DNA from: Abelmoschus esculentus
Taxonomy: Eukaryota; Streptophyta; Magnoliopsida; Malvales; Malvaceae
Assembly: GCA_035048815.1 (NCBI GenBank)
Contig: JAUCBN010000006.1
Span: 21,405,001-21,469,000 of the forward strand
Length of the DNA: 64,000 bases
Direction: 5' to 3'
In this document: in pieces, positions 12,809-24,898 of the stretch
Position numbering within the stretch: the stretch's first letter is position 1
How the letters are laid out: every line of letters begins with the position of its first letter
Made by a program: the position numbers and the translations under genes
The notes under the pieces: generated by a model
The model's input: only the letters and a program-made list of their open reading frames with translations
Told to the model about the DNA's origin: nothing
Databases searched by the model: none

Positions 12809-13249
12809 TGTTTTTCCAGTTTATTGATTTGTTTATGAATAATGAACTCCGTTTCCAAAGGGAAACGAGAAGATAGATTTCATTAAGGACCTGAAAATAA
12901 GCTTGGGGTTTTGGTATACCATAGAAAGGAAGAGAATATAGGAGCAGTACTACCAGTACCAGATGTTTATTTATCTTACGTTTCATGTTTTTCTTTTCTT
13001 CATTGGTTTGTATACTTTGCTTGGTTAGTTAGTTTCAATCAAGAAACGTAAACGAAAACAATAATCACGAGTTTTCATCCCTTTGGTAGAGCGTTTATTA
13101 GAATTACATTTCTCTTTTTTTTTTTTTTTTTTTATCAAACTGTGTTTCCTGTACTCACATGTTCTGGTTCTTCCCTTAATTCTAAATCTTAATTTTAATC
13201 TTAAATTTTAAAAATATATTAATTATAAAAAAATTCACGTCAGTGCATC

Positions 13250-13925
13250 AAATTATTTTTTATACACTTAAAGGTAATTATTCCATGTATGCGAATTTTA
13301 TTTACGTAAACATCTTAATTTTAAGGTTTAAGGATTTCATTTAAGATTTAGGGTTTAAGTGAAGTAGTTTTGAACTTTGGGTTGTTAGAATTTTAAGTTT
13401 GGGGTTAAAATTTAACCATTATAAGTTAAAATCTAAATACCTAACTATTTTAAGCCTTAAGTTTCAACAATAAACCTTAAACTCTAAACCCTAAATAAAA
13501 TCATATAAACTTTAAAAATAAGATGCTTATGAAAACAAAAAAAAAAACGGCTTGTGTATGAGATAATAATCATATACTTTATGAATTTATATTTAATATA
13601 CGTGCGGTAGAAATTAAAAGTTTTCACAAGCGTCTTAATTTTAAGGTTTAAAGACTTAGTCTAGGGTGAAAGGCTTGAAAGTTTAGGTGTAAGGGTTTAG
13701 ACTTTAGGGATATCGGTTAGAATCTAGGGTTTAGAATATAGTGTTTAGTTTTAAGGTATTATGATAAGGATTTAGATTTTAACATATAGACTCTAAATTT
13801 TAAATCTAAACCCTAAATTTTAACTACCATCCTTAACTTCTAAAACCCTAAACTAAATATATAAACCCAAAATTTTGTTTTTTTAATTTTTATAGTTAAT
13901 GCATAAAATAATAATCTATATTTTA
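13250..13925. mobile_element. Two adjacent inverted-repeat units rich in AGGGTTTA words
   Basis: Unit 1 (about 13250-13575) has arms with ttaattttaaggtttaagga.. on the left and the complementary cttaaactctaaaccctaaa.. on the right. Unit 2 (about 13560-13925) repeats the arrangement with cttaattttaaggtttaaag.. and aaaccctaaattttaac... The TTTAGGG/CCCTAAA words resemble plant telomere repeats but are scattered and degenerate. They read best as MITE-like foldbacks, not as an interstitial telomere. Borders are approximate. Confidence 0.5.
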
Positions 13926-14401
13926 TTTAAAAGGTTACTTTTTGGATCTATCTCCAAAATTTTCCTGATTCTTTCTGCTACTGTTAATTAATACTAATAT
14001 TCCAGTACGTATTTTGTGTTGTTACATTTCAGTGCTAAACCCACGTTTTCTTTCTTTAAATATGTTTTTAATTGTTTTTTAAATACTGATTACGCATAAA
14101 TATTATAAAATTTAAAAGATTTTCTGCATAATATAACAAATAATTTAGTATAGATAAAAGATTACTACTTTTGGATGTTCTACAAATCTTTATATAAAGG
14201 GAAAATATTATATGTATTGACGATAAAAAAATATTTTTTATACATGTTTAATTTTTAGGGTTTAAATATTAAGATTAGGGTTTTAATATCTGCTGTTAGA
14301 TTTTACGATTCAATAATATATTTTATGATTTAAATTTTAAAATTTTAATTTAAGTATTATATTTTAGGGTCCCTAAAAATATGTTTGTAAAAAAACAATA
14401 A

Positions 14402-14410
14402 ATCAAATAA
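14402..14410. repeat. Left 9-bp target site duplication
   Basis: ATCAAATAA, identical to 18540-18548 on the other side of the Mutator-like element. Confidence 0.8.
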
Positions 14411-14825
14411 GGAAAATTCTACAACGAGCGTCGAACACCGCTGAACACCGTTATAAACACCGCTGAACACCATTAATTTTTTTTAAAAGATTTAAAATCT
14501 AAAGGACTTTAATTATAATTATAATTATTTTAAATAAAAATTAATTTAAATAGAATTTTAATATCTTATTTATTATTTTTAATTAAAATAGTTAAATTAA
14601 ATACAATTTAAACCTATTTCTAAAGACTACGACGATTATCTTAAAGCAAAATCCAGATTTCCAATTTTCAACAACCGTCGCATTCTTATTATGCTACCGT
14701 CTTCAGTTATCAGTGAGGATTTTTTATCGTTTGCTGCAATCCAATATTAACATATCGTTGTTGTGAATCGCAACAACGGTTTCAGCCACCACCGTTGTCC
14801 TCGTAGTTTCAAGGTCGGTTGTGTC
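14411..14825 (+). repeat. Left terminal inverted repeat of the Mutator-like element
   Basis: Matches the complement of 18133-18539 over its whole length with scattered differences. It includes gaacaccgctgaacaccg, an AT-rich middle (ttatttattatttttaatta), and an inner GC-richer part (gtttgctgcaa, atcgttgttgtg, gtagtttcaagg). Divergence between the arms shows the insertion is not recent. Confidence 0.85.
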
Positions 14826-15713
14826 ATTATTTGCCTTGTCGTCCGCCGTATTTTACTCGTCGTTCTTCATTCGCTGTGCATTCATCTAGGTAATTTTCTT
14901 ATCATTTTTCAATCGAATCCCTAAATTTGAATATAATTTCATGAACTCTAACCTTAAATTATTAAATCCTAATTTTTAATTTATAAAATTTAAACCACAA
15001 TTTCAATATTACCCAAAATCAGAATTGTAATCGTTCAAAATAGAATTGTAATAATCTAAAAATTATAAATGCTTGCCTTATGATTTTATATTTTGTTCTT
15101 AGAATTTCATTTCAAGTTTTGGAATTTATTTGTAGGTTTGGTTACAGAAATATTATTAGCGATTTAAATTATTTAATACAAATCATATAAAATAGTTGCA
15201 TCATATTATTATCATAGGTAGTTGTTGAAAATTTCCTTCGTATTTAGAATTTGATAGAGGATATTATTCATATTTAATGTCTGAAATTTTTATCATTTGT
15301 ATGTTTCGTATTTATTGACTGAAATTTTTCTTCATTTATATATAATATTTTGTTTATTTTACAATTGTTATAATATGTTGTTTTGGTGATAGAGGATATT
15401 ATTCGTAACAAGTAGAACGAAAGATGAAACCTTAATTTTTTTTATCTTCATATAAAATTCATTTTCATTTTACAATTATTGTTTTAAATGTATGCAGGTT
15501 TAGATTTTATATTTCAAACTTGTTGATGAATCTAAACCTAACTCCTTCAAAACAAGTTAAGATGATAGAGTGTAAGCATCATATAAACATGAATTCAGAG
15601 AAGATAAACAACGAGATAATTTATTATAATTAATTTAAATTTTAGTGATAGTATACAATTTATTTTTGTCGACATATACATTTAATGTTATTGTTTATTT
15701 TTTTTATTTGTAG

Positions 15714-16846
15714 GGAAAAAGTGAAGTTAGACTTGAGGAAAATACAAGAAGTCCGTATCATAATGATAAAAAATTAGATATACTTATTCATTCGGTGCAA
15801 AATATTGAAAAAACATTTATTAAAACGATGGGTCAATTTGAAAATTTTAATGGTCAATTTGAAAAATTAAATAATCATTTTGAAAAATTATTGAACATAT
15901 TAACACCAAATAATATTAAAAGTTCAATACAAGATGGTGATTCGTTGAAAGTAGAAGATATATATAGTGAACCATCTAAGGATGAATATTTACATAATAA
16001 ATCACATGGTGAGAGTTTAGAAAATAAATCATACAAGAAAAAAATATTAAGCGTTGCATCAATGAAGGAAGAAACTTTGAGTCGTATTAGAAATTCAAGT
16101 TTGTCTCCATTTATAAATTGTGATCCAGATCATTCTTCACCCTCATTACAACCTATTGATAAAAGAAAAATTGAAGTTAATTTTGAAGAGAACAGCAAAG
16201 TTGACACTTATAATCTTTTAAAAATACCTAATGAGGTTTTTAACTTTCAATTTTCTCAACATCGATTTCCAAGATAACTTTGAAAAAGGGAATAAAATTA
16301 TAATTTTGAGATTGAATCAGAATTACAAGATTTAGTTGCACAAGCTCATATCAAATGTAAAACAAAAAAGGTATAAATTCTAAATACAATTTTAAATATC
16401 TATTATTATTTTTATTTTAAGAGATATATTTTCATACAGGATAAATATGAGGCAAGTAATTTGTTATCAAAAATTTGCAGAGAAACTAGTATGATAACTA
16501 ATGTATACAAGTAATATTGAAGTATTTAACGCTTGAAGAACGAACAATTTGTATGAATGTTACAACTTGGAAGAATACATCCAACACTCTTTATATGTCC
16601 AAAAATAATTTTTTGGATGTTGCCAATGCTCGTACCGTTTTTCTAGGAAAATGGTCATCAGATTAGGTATTGCAGATATAATTATTAAACATTTTTCTTG
16701 TTTAATATATATTTGTTTGCTTGATATCAAGATAAGTGGTAATATTTTTTAAAATTATGTAACAGTTCATCGATTATTATGTGCACGATTTGCATTTAAG
16801 ACAAAAACCTATGTCAAAGAAGTTATATCTGCCTCTGTCCTTTCAG
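15714..16846 (+). pseudogene. Degenerate MULE-borne gene, possibly Ulp1-protease related
   Basis: Exon-like blocks begin after an acceptor at 15713. The first (15714-16276) is open for about 187 codons, and includes spaced repeats GQFENFN / GQFEKLN / NHFEKLL that look coiled-coil, plus Ser/Asp-rich sequence. Later blocks start after acceptors at about 16439 and 16765. They read KYLTLEERTICMNVTTW, NNFLDVANARTVFLGKWSSD and FIDYYVHDLHLRQKPMSKK, with stops or shifts between them. The last two blocks resemble the region before the catalytic core of Ulp1 (C48) proteases carried by many plant MULEs, but no catalytic His/Asp/Cys segment is present. The Ulp1 assignment is tentative; the broken state is clear. 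Confidence 0.45.
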
Positions 16847-16942
16847 GTAAAACAAACAAACATAAAACAAAGAGATAATGAAAGAAAATTTAAAGAAACA
16901 TAATAGAGTGTTGCTATAAAGAAAAAAATATATAACTTCAGC

Positions 16943-17054
16943 TTATTCATCAGGGCCATTGTTAACCTTCAACTCCAAAAGTTTTTCAACTGGTTGTCTG
17001 GATATTGAACAACGATTGGTTTGGCATCTCAAAACCTTTATACAAGAGCTGCAC
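16943..17054 (-). pseudogene. Unidentified captured exon fragment
   Basis: On the minus strand, an acceptor-like ctgcag at 17055-17060 precedes a 36-codon open block ending in TAA (16943-16945). It starts CSSCIKVLRCQTNRC, whose cysteine spacing suggests a zinc-binding remnant, and ends KLLELKVNNGPDE. It does not match the C-terminus of CCS as I remember it, so it may come from a different host gene. I do not recognise the source. Confidence 0.35.
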
Positions 17055-17510
17055 CTGCAGTGCGTAACAAGCAAAAACAAAATAATTGCATCAACAATCA
17101 CGGTAAACAATCACTGATCAAATAGACCATTTATAATATTTTTTATACCAAAACAAGTTTATAATAACAGTTAAAAAGTAAACAAAGGTAAAAATAAGAG
17201 ACAAAACTCACATAATATTGTAAAAGATTAAAGAAAGACATATGGTATACCTAAAATAAAGCGTATAATTGAGCATACATAAACTAAATTGAGCATACAT
17301 TTTATTATTTTTTAGCATAGCTCAACATCCTTTTGTGGAATAATATAACAAACAAATGAACAAATCACTACATAAACTATGAATTCCAATGAAAACTATG
17401 AGTTTTCTTTCTGTCTTCTACCAACATGCATAAATATGGGCAAGCAACAAATAACATATTCATATCTCGAACATAAAAGCAAGTAAGATTTGCTAAACCT
17501 TTAAGCATAC

Positions 17511-18101
17511 CTTGGCCTATTAATCTAACTTTTCGACCAATCTGCTCGAATGCTTCAGTCATAATTTCCAGAGGAAAAGAACCAAGTATTCTCACCACTT
17601 GATTACTCCTATGTATTTATAAACAAACAAACAAAAAATTTCAAATGAAAGAACATCCAAAGAACATCTCTTAAAAGCCTAAAATGAAATCATGGGCAAA
17701 ATTATTATTATCGTCTTACCATCAATTGTTTGTAACTTATTCTTGATCGCATTAACGCAATCTTCGCACTTCATATCCACCATATACTCGGTCTATTATC
17801 AAAATAAAAGACCCAAAATTTTTAACATATCAATGAAATAAAAAAATTAATCAACAAAATAAATCTAATTCATGTAAAAACAAAAAGGATCGAAGAATAA
17901 GCTTTGTATTTGAATTTGAATAATCAAGATTTTAACTTACAAGAAGATCAGGCAAGAACCCGCTTTTCTACACATTCAAATTGAGGAGGATTGAACATAG
18001 TTAAAAAATACATTTAACGCTAAACTAAATCTGCAATGCTCAAAATTAAAAATTCAATAGCAAACCTGAGATGGATTGTGAAGAGATGGAGGAGAATCCA
18101 T
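17511..18101 (-). pseudogene. CCS: Captured 5' part of a copper chaperone for SOD (CCS) gene
   Basis: Four exon-like blocks on the minus strand keep introns. 18101-18066 encodes MDSPPSLHNPSQ and 17967-17941 encodes KSGFLPDLL. 17792-17720 encodes TEYMVDMKCEDCVNAIKNKL.. with the MxCxxC copper-binding motif intact. About 17607-17511 encodes NQVVRILGSFPLEIMTEAF.. RLIGQG. This is the heavy-metal-associated domain 1 of plant CCS, in the right order. The chloroplast transit peptide and the SOD-like domains 2 and 3 are absent, and the join between blocks 3 and 4 is out of frame. The ATG lies about 30 bases inside the right TIR. CCS normally delivers copper to Cu/Zn superoxide dismutase; this piece cannot do so. 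Retained introns show capture from genomic DNA, not from an mRNA. Confidence 0.85.
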
Positions 18102-18132
18102 GTTAAGAGCAGTGTGAGCGATGAACGACGAT

Positions 18133-18539
18133 TAAGGCCGGCCTTGAAACTACGACGACGGTGGTGGTTGAAATCGTTGTTGTGATTCACACAACAACGA
18201 TCTGTTAATACTGGGTTGCAGCAAACGACGGAAAATTTTCACCGATGACCGGAGACGGGGGCACAAGAATGCGAGGCTGTGAAAAATTGGGATTCTGGAT
18301 TTTACTCTGAGATATCGTACAGTCTTTTAGAATTAGGTTTAAATTGTATTTAATTTAATTATTTTAATTAAAAATAATAAATAAGATATTAAAATTTTAT
18401 CTAAGTTATTTTTTATTTAAAATAATTATAATTATAATTAAAGTCCTTTTGATTTTAAATCTTTTAAAAAAAATTAATGGTGTTCAACGATGTTCATCGT
18501 TAACGGTGTTCAGCGGTGTTCGTCGCACATGGTAGACTC
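18133..18539 (-). repeat. Right terminal inverted repeat of the Mutator-like element
   Basis: Inverted copy of 14411-14825. It ends with ggtgttcagcggtgttcgtc followed by gcacatggtagactc at the border. The captured CCS start codon lies just inside it, so a promoter in the TIR could transcribe the CCS piece. Confidence 0.85.
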
Positions 18540-18548
18540 ATCAAATAA
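18540..18548. repeat. Right 9-bp target site duplication
   Basis: ATCAAATAA, identical to 14402-14410. Confidence 0.8.
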
Positions 18549-19489
18549 TTACTCATCCATAAAAACAAATCTATCTCTATTTTTTGAAATAGTAATAGAA
18601 TGATTGTAAATTGATAATACTTATATGGCTTATATCATAAATAATTACTTAAAGTATATTATCTTTTTTATCTAAATATTTAGAATACTTTTTGAATAAA
18701 ATAAATACTTAAAGTATATTTTTTTTATCAAAATATATACCTAAAGTATTTTTGAATTAAAATAGGTAATCAAAGTTTGGTAAAATAAATTCTTAAAAGT
18801 AAACATAGTACATTGATTAAAATATACTTTTAAGTATCTATTATGATCAAAAATATATTTTAAATACCTACTTTGACAAAAAATATTTTATGTGCCTATT
18901 TTAACTAAAAAATATACTTTAAATGTTTAATTTGATTGAAAATATACTTTAAATATTTAATTTGACCAAAAATTGTTTTAGATACTTAAATAAAAAATAT
19001 ACAGATTAAACACTTATTTATAATATAAGCCTGATTATTTTGACCAAAAGAATTTTAGGTGCAGAAAACAAAAAATAGTACAAGGAGTTATTTTTTTGGT
19101 TCAAGCGTTGCAAAATTAATATGATTAATTTAAACCCAAACCTGAATCAACTGGATTTAGCCATAAAAAATTAACCGTTGGCTTGAATCCAAATGTACCT
19201 AAATCCAAACTAACTCAAACCCAATATAATAATCACAAATCCGAATTTGGCCCAACACGATACGAATCGAATCCAATGACCCAAAGGAGTAACATGAAAT
19301 GATTCGAATCCGAAATGATCAAAACTCGAAATGATTTAAATTCGAAAAATAGATCCTCAATCCTGAAAATAATCTGAAATTTTTACAAACTCAAATTGGT
19401 TCCATCCGAATTAATTGGATATGCCTTAACATACAGAAAAGAACAGAGAAAAATATATATGTAAGATTAGCCTAACAAACAGCAACACT
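18549..19489. other. Intergenic DNA with a degenerate short tandem repeat
   Basis: About 18640-19010 consists of diverged units of roughly 35 bp built around aaatatactttaaatac and ctattttgaccaaa. About 19070-19440 is a decayed repeat with aacccaaacc and aatccgaa words. The 3' UTR of the downstream minus-strand gene begins near 19489. No gene is seen. Confidence 0.6.
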
Positions 19490-22400
19490 CTAGTTTAACT
19501 TCAAATCCTGCTTGCTCCTACTGCTTTTCATCTTTGCCTTAAACCTCGACTTTACCATGAGTGTCTGTACAGTGTTTACAAAGTTCCCAACAGCCATGAA
19601 AACCAAAATGATCCCACAGAATATGACCTGAAAAAAAAAAGCACATTTCCATCACTAACTTGTAATCCTTTTTTTACTTGCATAAATAAATGAAAAAGAG
19701 AAACTGTGAGGAATGAAAGAAAACCTACCTGCCATTCGGAAACAACACCGACAAATGCAGTCTTGAGCAATAGTAGCCCAACATATGCTTCAAAACCCTA
19801 CAACCGTGTTCATAAGCATACAAGAATATGATATGATATGATCAGTTGGAATTATTTGTGCGCAGAAAATAGAAAAGAGTGAAAACTTGTGTATTCTAAA
19901 TTATAATGATACGCTCAAACAAAAAGGAACATGCTTGGAACCATGGGAGGAAAAAGAAAAATGGATATTATCCCTCATGCTAAGCTAAGCAGGAGAAACT
20001 GAAAAAAAAAAATCAAATAAAGTTTTGAGTTATAAGATAGGACTTGTCAACTCAACTAACTCGGAATTTTTTGACTAGACTCGAATCTCGATTGAATGTT
20101 CACCTTATCTATAAGAAATGTAAAATAGCATAGCAAAGTTCAATCCTAAAGAAGCACTACGCACAACATTCAGGAAAGTGATTGTGTTAAGTTCCAATTT
20201 ACATAATACCTAGAAGGCTAAAACATACCATTTCAAATCTGTGTAGGAATTTCAAAGAAGTTAAGAAAAACTAATAGGTCACAAATGGCATGATGCGCCA
20301 AAGATTAAAACTTCATACCAAAATAGCTCGACTTATTTGCAGACGTGACATGTAAAGAACTTGTGGAAATCATACAGACAATCACACCTCAAAGTTATGA
20401 GATTGAACTGAAGGTTTCGGACCTATTTAGTGCGTGGTAAAGAACTACATAAAACGGACAAGGTCCATCTATACATTCTTAGCAATCAGTCAAAAGCTAG
20501 CTTGGATTACCTGCATAAGGAAAAGTATTGGACATAAAATCCACAATTGGCCATCTACACCAGCAGTTTCTCCCCAAACAACATCCATTCTTTTAGCCTG
20601 AAAATAATAGCAAACCAAATAATAGAATTTAGAACTGGTTCTCTGTAACTAAGAGGGTTCAAAATGGAGGCATCTGATACTCATGGCAAACAAAGGTTAA
20701 GATTTTCTAAAATGCTAAGGAACAAAACAGTATTCAAAACCAATGTCATAGCTAGAATGCAAAAATAGTTAACGTTGACCACAGGGAACAATTATATATA
20801 TTTATAAAAGAAATAACACCTTTCCTAGGGCAATACGAGTGTATAGTCTCTGGCGCTGATATCGATTTTGCAGGAGCATGGCAACTCCTTGCATCATAGC
20901 CCATTTAAGGAAAAGTTCTACACCTCGCTGAATAGGTTTTAACAATTCATTAATAAGGTGACATGGAAAATATAATCAACGCACAATAGCAGAACAGTGA
21001 CCTGCTTTTGAGTACAATTAGGCTGTCCTTTAATCTCCCAAGTGAGACTAACAAGGGCTGTAGCCATAGCACAGTAGTGATGATATATCCACCTGAGGAG
21101 GTATATCATTCAGTCACCAATCAAATTGAAAGACTAACCAAGAATATGCCCATGCACAAACACAAATCACAGACAGACTGAGATGAGCATATGAAGTTTT
21201 AGAACTGATATTATTATATTAAGTACCATCAACAAAAATATTTTCAAAGGTAATTTCACAAAAAAACTTGGACTCAATAATGAGTTCAACAAAATCATCA
21301 AAACATGCTAATCAGAGTGAAGATTCCACAAGATTCTAGATGCTTCATGGCTAAAAATACAGCTTACTAAGTGGATCGGAATAATTTTAAATAACCTAGA
21401 GAAAGCAGTCACGGATAAAACCTGTTTCCCCACCCACCTTTTGTAATATAAAGATTATTTGAAAGCAACTGATTTTGACAGGTTGGAATCACAACTTATG
21501 CACCAAACAAATTAGAAGGGTTATATACCAGGCAAAAGCCACATACATGATCATAAGCAAGTCAATCTGTTCTCGTTCTCATACAAATCTTGCATGTAGA
21601 CATGATGAGTCAACATGTTAAAAATAAGATTCCATGTCGGGAATCAAACTATGAGCAATAGGCCTACAACCATATTAACTAATGAAAGATAAAAAAAACA
21701 TTTGATCTCAGAATAGATAAACCATCTAGAGCACAAAAAAAATGATCACGACCAAAAATAAGATCAGTCCTGATGATGTAACCAAAGGAGAAACTTAGAA
21801 GATAAAGGACACCATTCACATTTTATGTCCTCACAAAAACAGTTGAGAGGATGTACTACACCCTTTATAACTTAATCAGCAACAGACTCATCATTCTAGT
21901 AAGATAGAAAATCATATCAATGACCTTCCTCCTATTTTCAAGTTTGACAATCCTTCTCAAGTGTCTTCCTAACCTCTACTTCTCCACCCACCCACATATC
22001 ACAAACAAGCAAAGCCCTCTGTACAGTGTAACCATCTCATCCAGTAATCCTAAACAACTGTACCTGTTACCCAACCTAAGATGATTAACATTAGTGCATA
22101 AACATACGCCAGAACAAGAGAACTAATTTTCTTAAGTCTTTTGAATGTCGTGCCTTCTAGCCATCACATTATAGACCAAGAAAGCCTAATTTAAAAGCAT
22201 ATAGTGACCCTTGCAAGAGTACAAACAGTAGAAAGGCCATCTGATTGCTAAGAGAATGAGCCTATTTTCCAATATGGCATTTATGTGAACCAAAAACACC
22301 TCAAGTTACTATAATCTCAAAAATATGGATCGCAACAATTTCATTTTTCATGACAAAGCCCCGTTTATACAAAACAAAACTAGAAAGTAAACATGCTTGA

Positions 22401-23503
22401 CTGCAGGAAACATTTGACCAAAAAATGGGATGCAATTACCATGGACGAATATCACTTCCATTTGCTCGCAGTATGTTCTCGCGCAAAGCCAAACCAGTGT
22501 AAAGGAATAACAACCATGCCTGATGGAATATACTCAGAATTAAATCAGTATCAAATGTGCTGAATCTTGGGGGGAAAAACATAAGGAAAAATTAATAGAA
22601 TACCTCGTACAACTGAACTGGAAATGCTGGCAAGCATCCTTCCCATATCCAAGATCTTAAAATAAGCAGAATTAATGGGAAAAGAAGAAACAGGAAGGCA
22701 GTCTTATCCTGTTGAAGGGAGATAGATAGTACTAGTAAGTATAGATAATTAAATATTAACTATCTCCTATAAGAAGGGAATGTAAAATTGAGGCTATATG
22801 TGCATATTGGGTTGAATTCCTATAAGAGGGAAATGGCATGTACAAGTATTTAAATTGTGGTTACAGGGAATTGTTGCTTACTCTGTAGCTGTTATATTCC
22901 TCCTTGACTTTCAACTGGATCTCTTTGCGAGCTGCGCGAACATTAATTGGTCCCAAGAACATCCTCAGAAATCTACCTGCCATTCTCCAATAACCATTTA
23001 ATTAAATAATCAATTAACATCTCTCAAACATCGGAAAAATCAAATTACCAGAATTTAAAAAAAAATGAGAGAAGAAATTTTCATACCCTGAGCTTTAACA
23101 GGCATAAAACTAGCGGCATCTCCGTCGGTTATAATCCGTCTGGCTGTCTGCAAATCCTCTTCGAGCTGTTTTCGGATCCAAATTCAAGTTTTTCATTCTG
23201 GGTCAAGCCTTAATAATTGATTCAATGCAAATGAAAACGGAACATGCAAGGTAAAAACTTTACCTTTTCTGCGAGTTTGGGATCCAACAGATTTTGATCG
23301 CGAAGGGAAGTAATGGAGGAACACAAACGGCGAATTGATGAATCAAGGGAATTAGCTTTTTGACGAAGAGATTGTTCATCGTTGGATATCAATGATATAA
23401 GCGCTGCGCCAGATTCTTGCAGCTCTCTTGCTTGCTCCATCACCCTCTCTACTTCTTCTTCCACCTTATTCGCCGATTCCTCCACCTTCTCCATGTTATT
23501 CAC
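19490..23503 (-). CDS. TMEM120/TMPIT-like multi-pass membrane protein
   Basis: Ten exons on the minus strand (23503-23264, 23165-23087, 22976-22882, 22708-22604, 22519-22440, 21092-21002, 20927-20820, 20597-20511, 19797-19729, 19627-19490) join in frame to 363 residues. Residues 1-80 form a charged coiled coil (MNNMEKVEESANKVEEEVER). Hydrophobic segments follow from about 142: FLFLLFPLILLILRSW, AWLLFLYTGLAL, HHYCAMATALVSL, LWILCPILFLMQ and IIFCG-like IFCGIILVFMAVGNF. The C-terminus is basic (KSRFKAKMKSSRSKQDLKLN). Order, length and the LFLKWAMMQGVAMLLQNRYQ segment match the TMEM120 (TMPIT) family, which in animals sits in nuclear envelope/ER membranes; the plant function is unknown. Intron 5, of about 1.35 kb, is the longest. 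Confidence 0.9.
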
Positions 23504-24898
23504 CTTGTTTCAGATTATTGAAAAACGAAATGAATGATCGTCGGATGCTTACTTTGTGCTGTATACGATGGGAAAAAGAACATAGGAGAGGAAAGGAAGA
23601 GGCTTTTCTTTTCCTGTTTCTCTTGGGTTCTTTTATTTGTGTGGACTGCGATGCTTGGCCCTGTTTGGTCTCTGTCCCGCACTCTCACGCAACGACGAAC
23701 AACTCAGATGATTCTTTTATTTATTCCTTATTTTGTCAACCGTCTATTTATTTAGAATAATATATTTTTAAGATTTATAAATTAATATTTTTTATTTTCT
23801 TAATTTTATTTGTATACAAATATAATAGTTAATTAGTATTATATTAATATATAGATATTTCAAATATGCTTAAAAATGTTATAATAAAAAAAATATAATT
23901 TAATTAATATTAATAGATATAAAATATTGATAGTTAATAAATTATTTGAACAAATATAAAATATAATCATATTTTTATAGGTCATTTACTTATTTAAATA
24001 ATCAAACAGCTATCAATTATGATTAAATTTATCAAATATTTTTATATAATCAGTTAATATAATCTGTTAGTTAAATAAATAATTTATCGACTATCAATTA
24101 ATATAATTTGCTATCAATAATCTATTATTTGCCAACCAGAGTCGCTATATTTTGATACACAAATTATTTTTAAAAATTATACATTTTTTTATATTTAATA
24201 TAAAATCTAAAACATAAATTACTAACTCTAACATTATAAACCCTAAACTTTATCCCTTGCAAGTTTACTAATCTTATGTAAAAAAAATCTTTAAGAATAA
24301 AATAGTAGGTAAAATGTCAGAAAGTGTCCAAGCAATGGGAGCAGCAAGCTTCGCCTTTCATAGCAAAGCCACCAACCAAAGGTCTCTTTAGCACTTAATT
24401 GAACATAAACACACAACCTAATCCTGGACATGGACATGGATGTTTTCTATCAGAAGCCTAAACAAGAAATGAACATTTCAAGGGTGAATGCACACCCCAA
24501 CAAATCCAGACTTAGCCGTACTAGTTGAAAACCAACGTTTCCGGCAGCGCATCGGTGGACCGGAAACACAGCATTTGCATTGCAGGCTTAGCATGTGTTG
24601 GCTGCTGCTTTTGAAGGTATACAGGTTTATGTTCTATTCCCTTACCCCTATCATCTTGCAATGCAATGAAAATATATATGACTGATCATTTACAATTGTC
24701 GCGGCGTGCCGGATGCTTATAGAGCATACTTTTCGAATAATGCAGACAGTGAACATGTCTGTTTAGCTAATCAAACTCTCATCAATACTCAAGAGTCAAG
24801 ACAACGACTGTCACAGAGAAGTTTGTAGTATAAATAGAATGCTAGCCTTTACAGTCCAATAAAAACAAAACCAATGATTTTGATTAAAACTGGCCTTG
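23504..24898. other. TMEM120-like gene promoter and 3' region of the methyltransferase gene
   Basis: About 23504-23700 is the leader and promoter-proximal DNA of the minus-strand TMEM120-like gene. 23760-24300 is very AT-rich with repeated words (tcaattat.., ttaatataat) and no gene. About 24450-24898 is the probable 3' UTR of the methyltransferase gene. Confidence 0.55.

Larger units (their letters stand above)
12663..14401. other. 3' UTR of the trihelix gene, then repeat-rich DNA
   Basis: The first 400 bases are the probable 3' UTR. From 13250 the DNA consists of two adjacent inverted-repeat units (see next entry) and AT-rich filler. No gene is seen. Confidence 0.6.
14411..18539. mobile_element. 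Mutator-like element carrying gene fragments (Pack-MULE)
   Basis: A 4.1-kb element bounded by terminal inverted repeats of about 410 bp (14411-14825 and 18133-18539) and by the 9-bp target duplication ATCAAATAA (14402-14410 and 18540-18548). The left end begins GGAAAATTCTAC. The right end, complemented, begins GAGTCTACC, and both continue into cgaacaccgctgaacaccgt. Long TIRs with a 9-bp duplication are the hallmark of Mutator-like elements. I found no mudrA-type transposase, so it is probably non-autonomous. Inside are a degenerate gene on the plus strand (15714-16846) and pieces of a CCS gene on the minus strand (17511-18101), arranged convergently from the two TIRs, as in MuDR. Confidence 0.88.

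Noticed and set aside
13250..13925. Interstitial telomere repeat
   Set aside because: TTTAGGG-like words occur but never as a head-to-tail run, and they are arranged as inverted arms, so a MITE explains them better.
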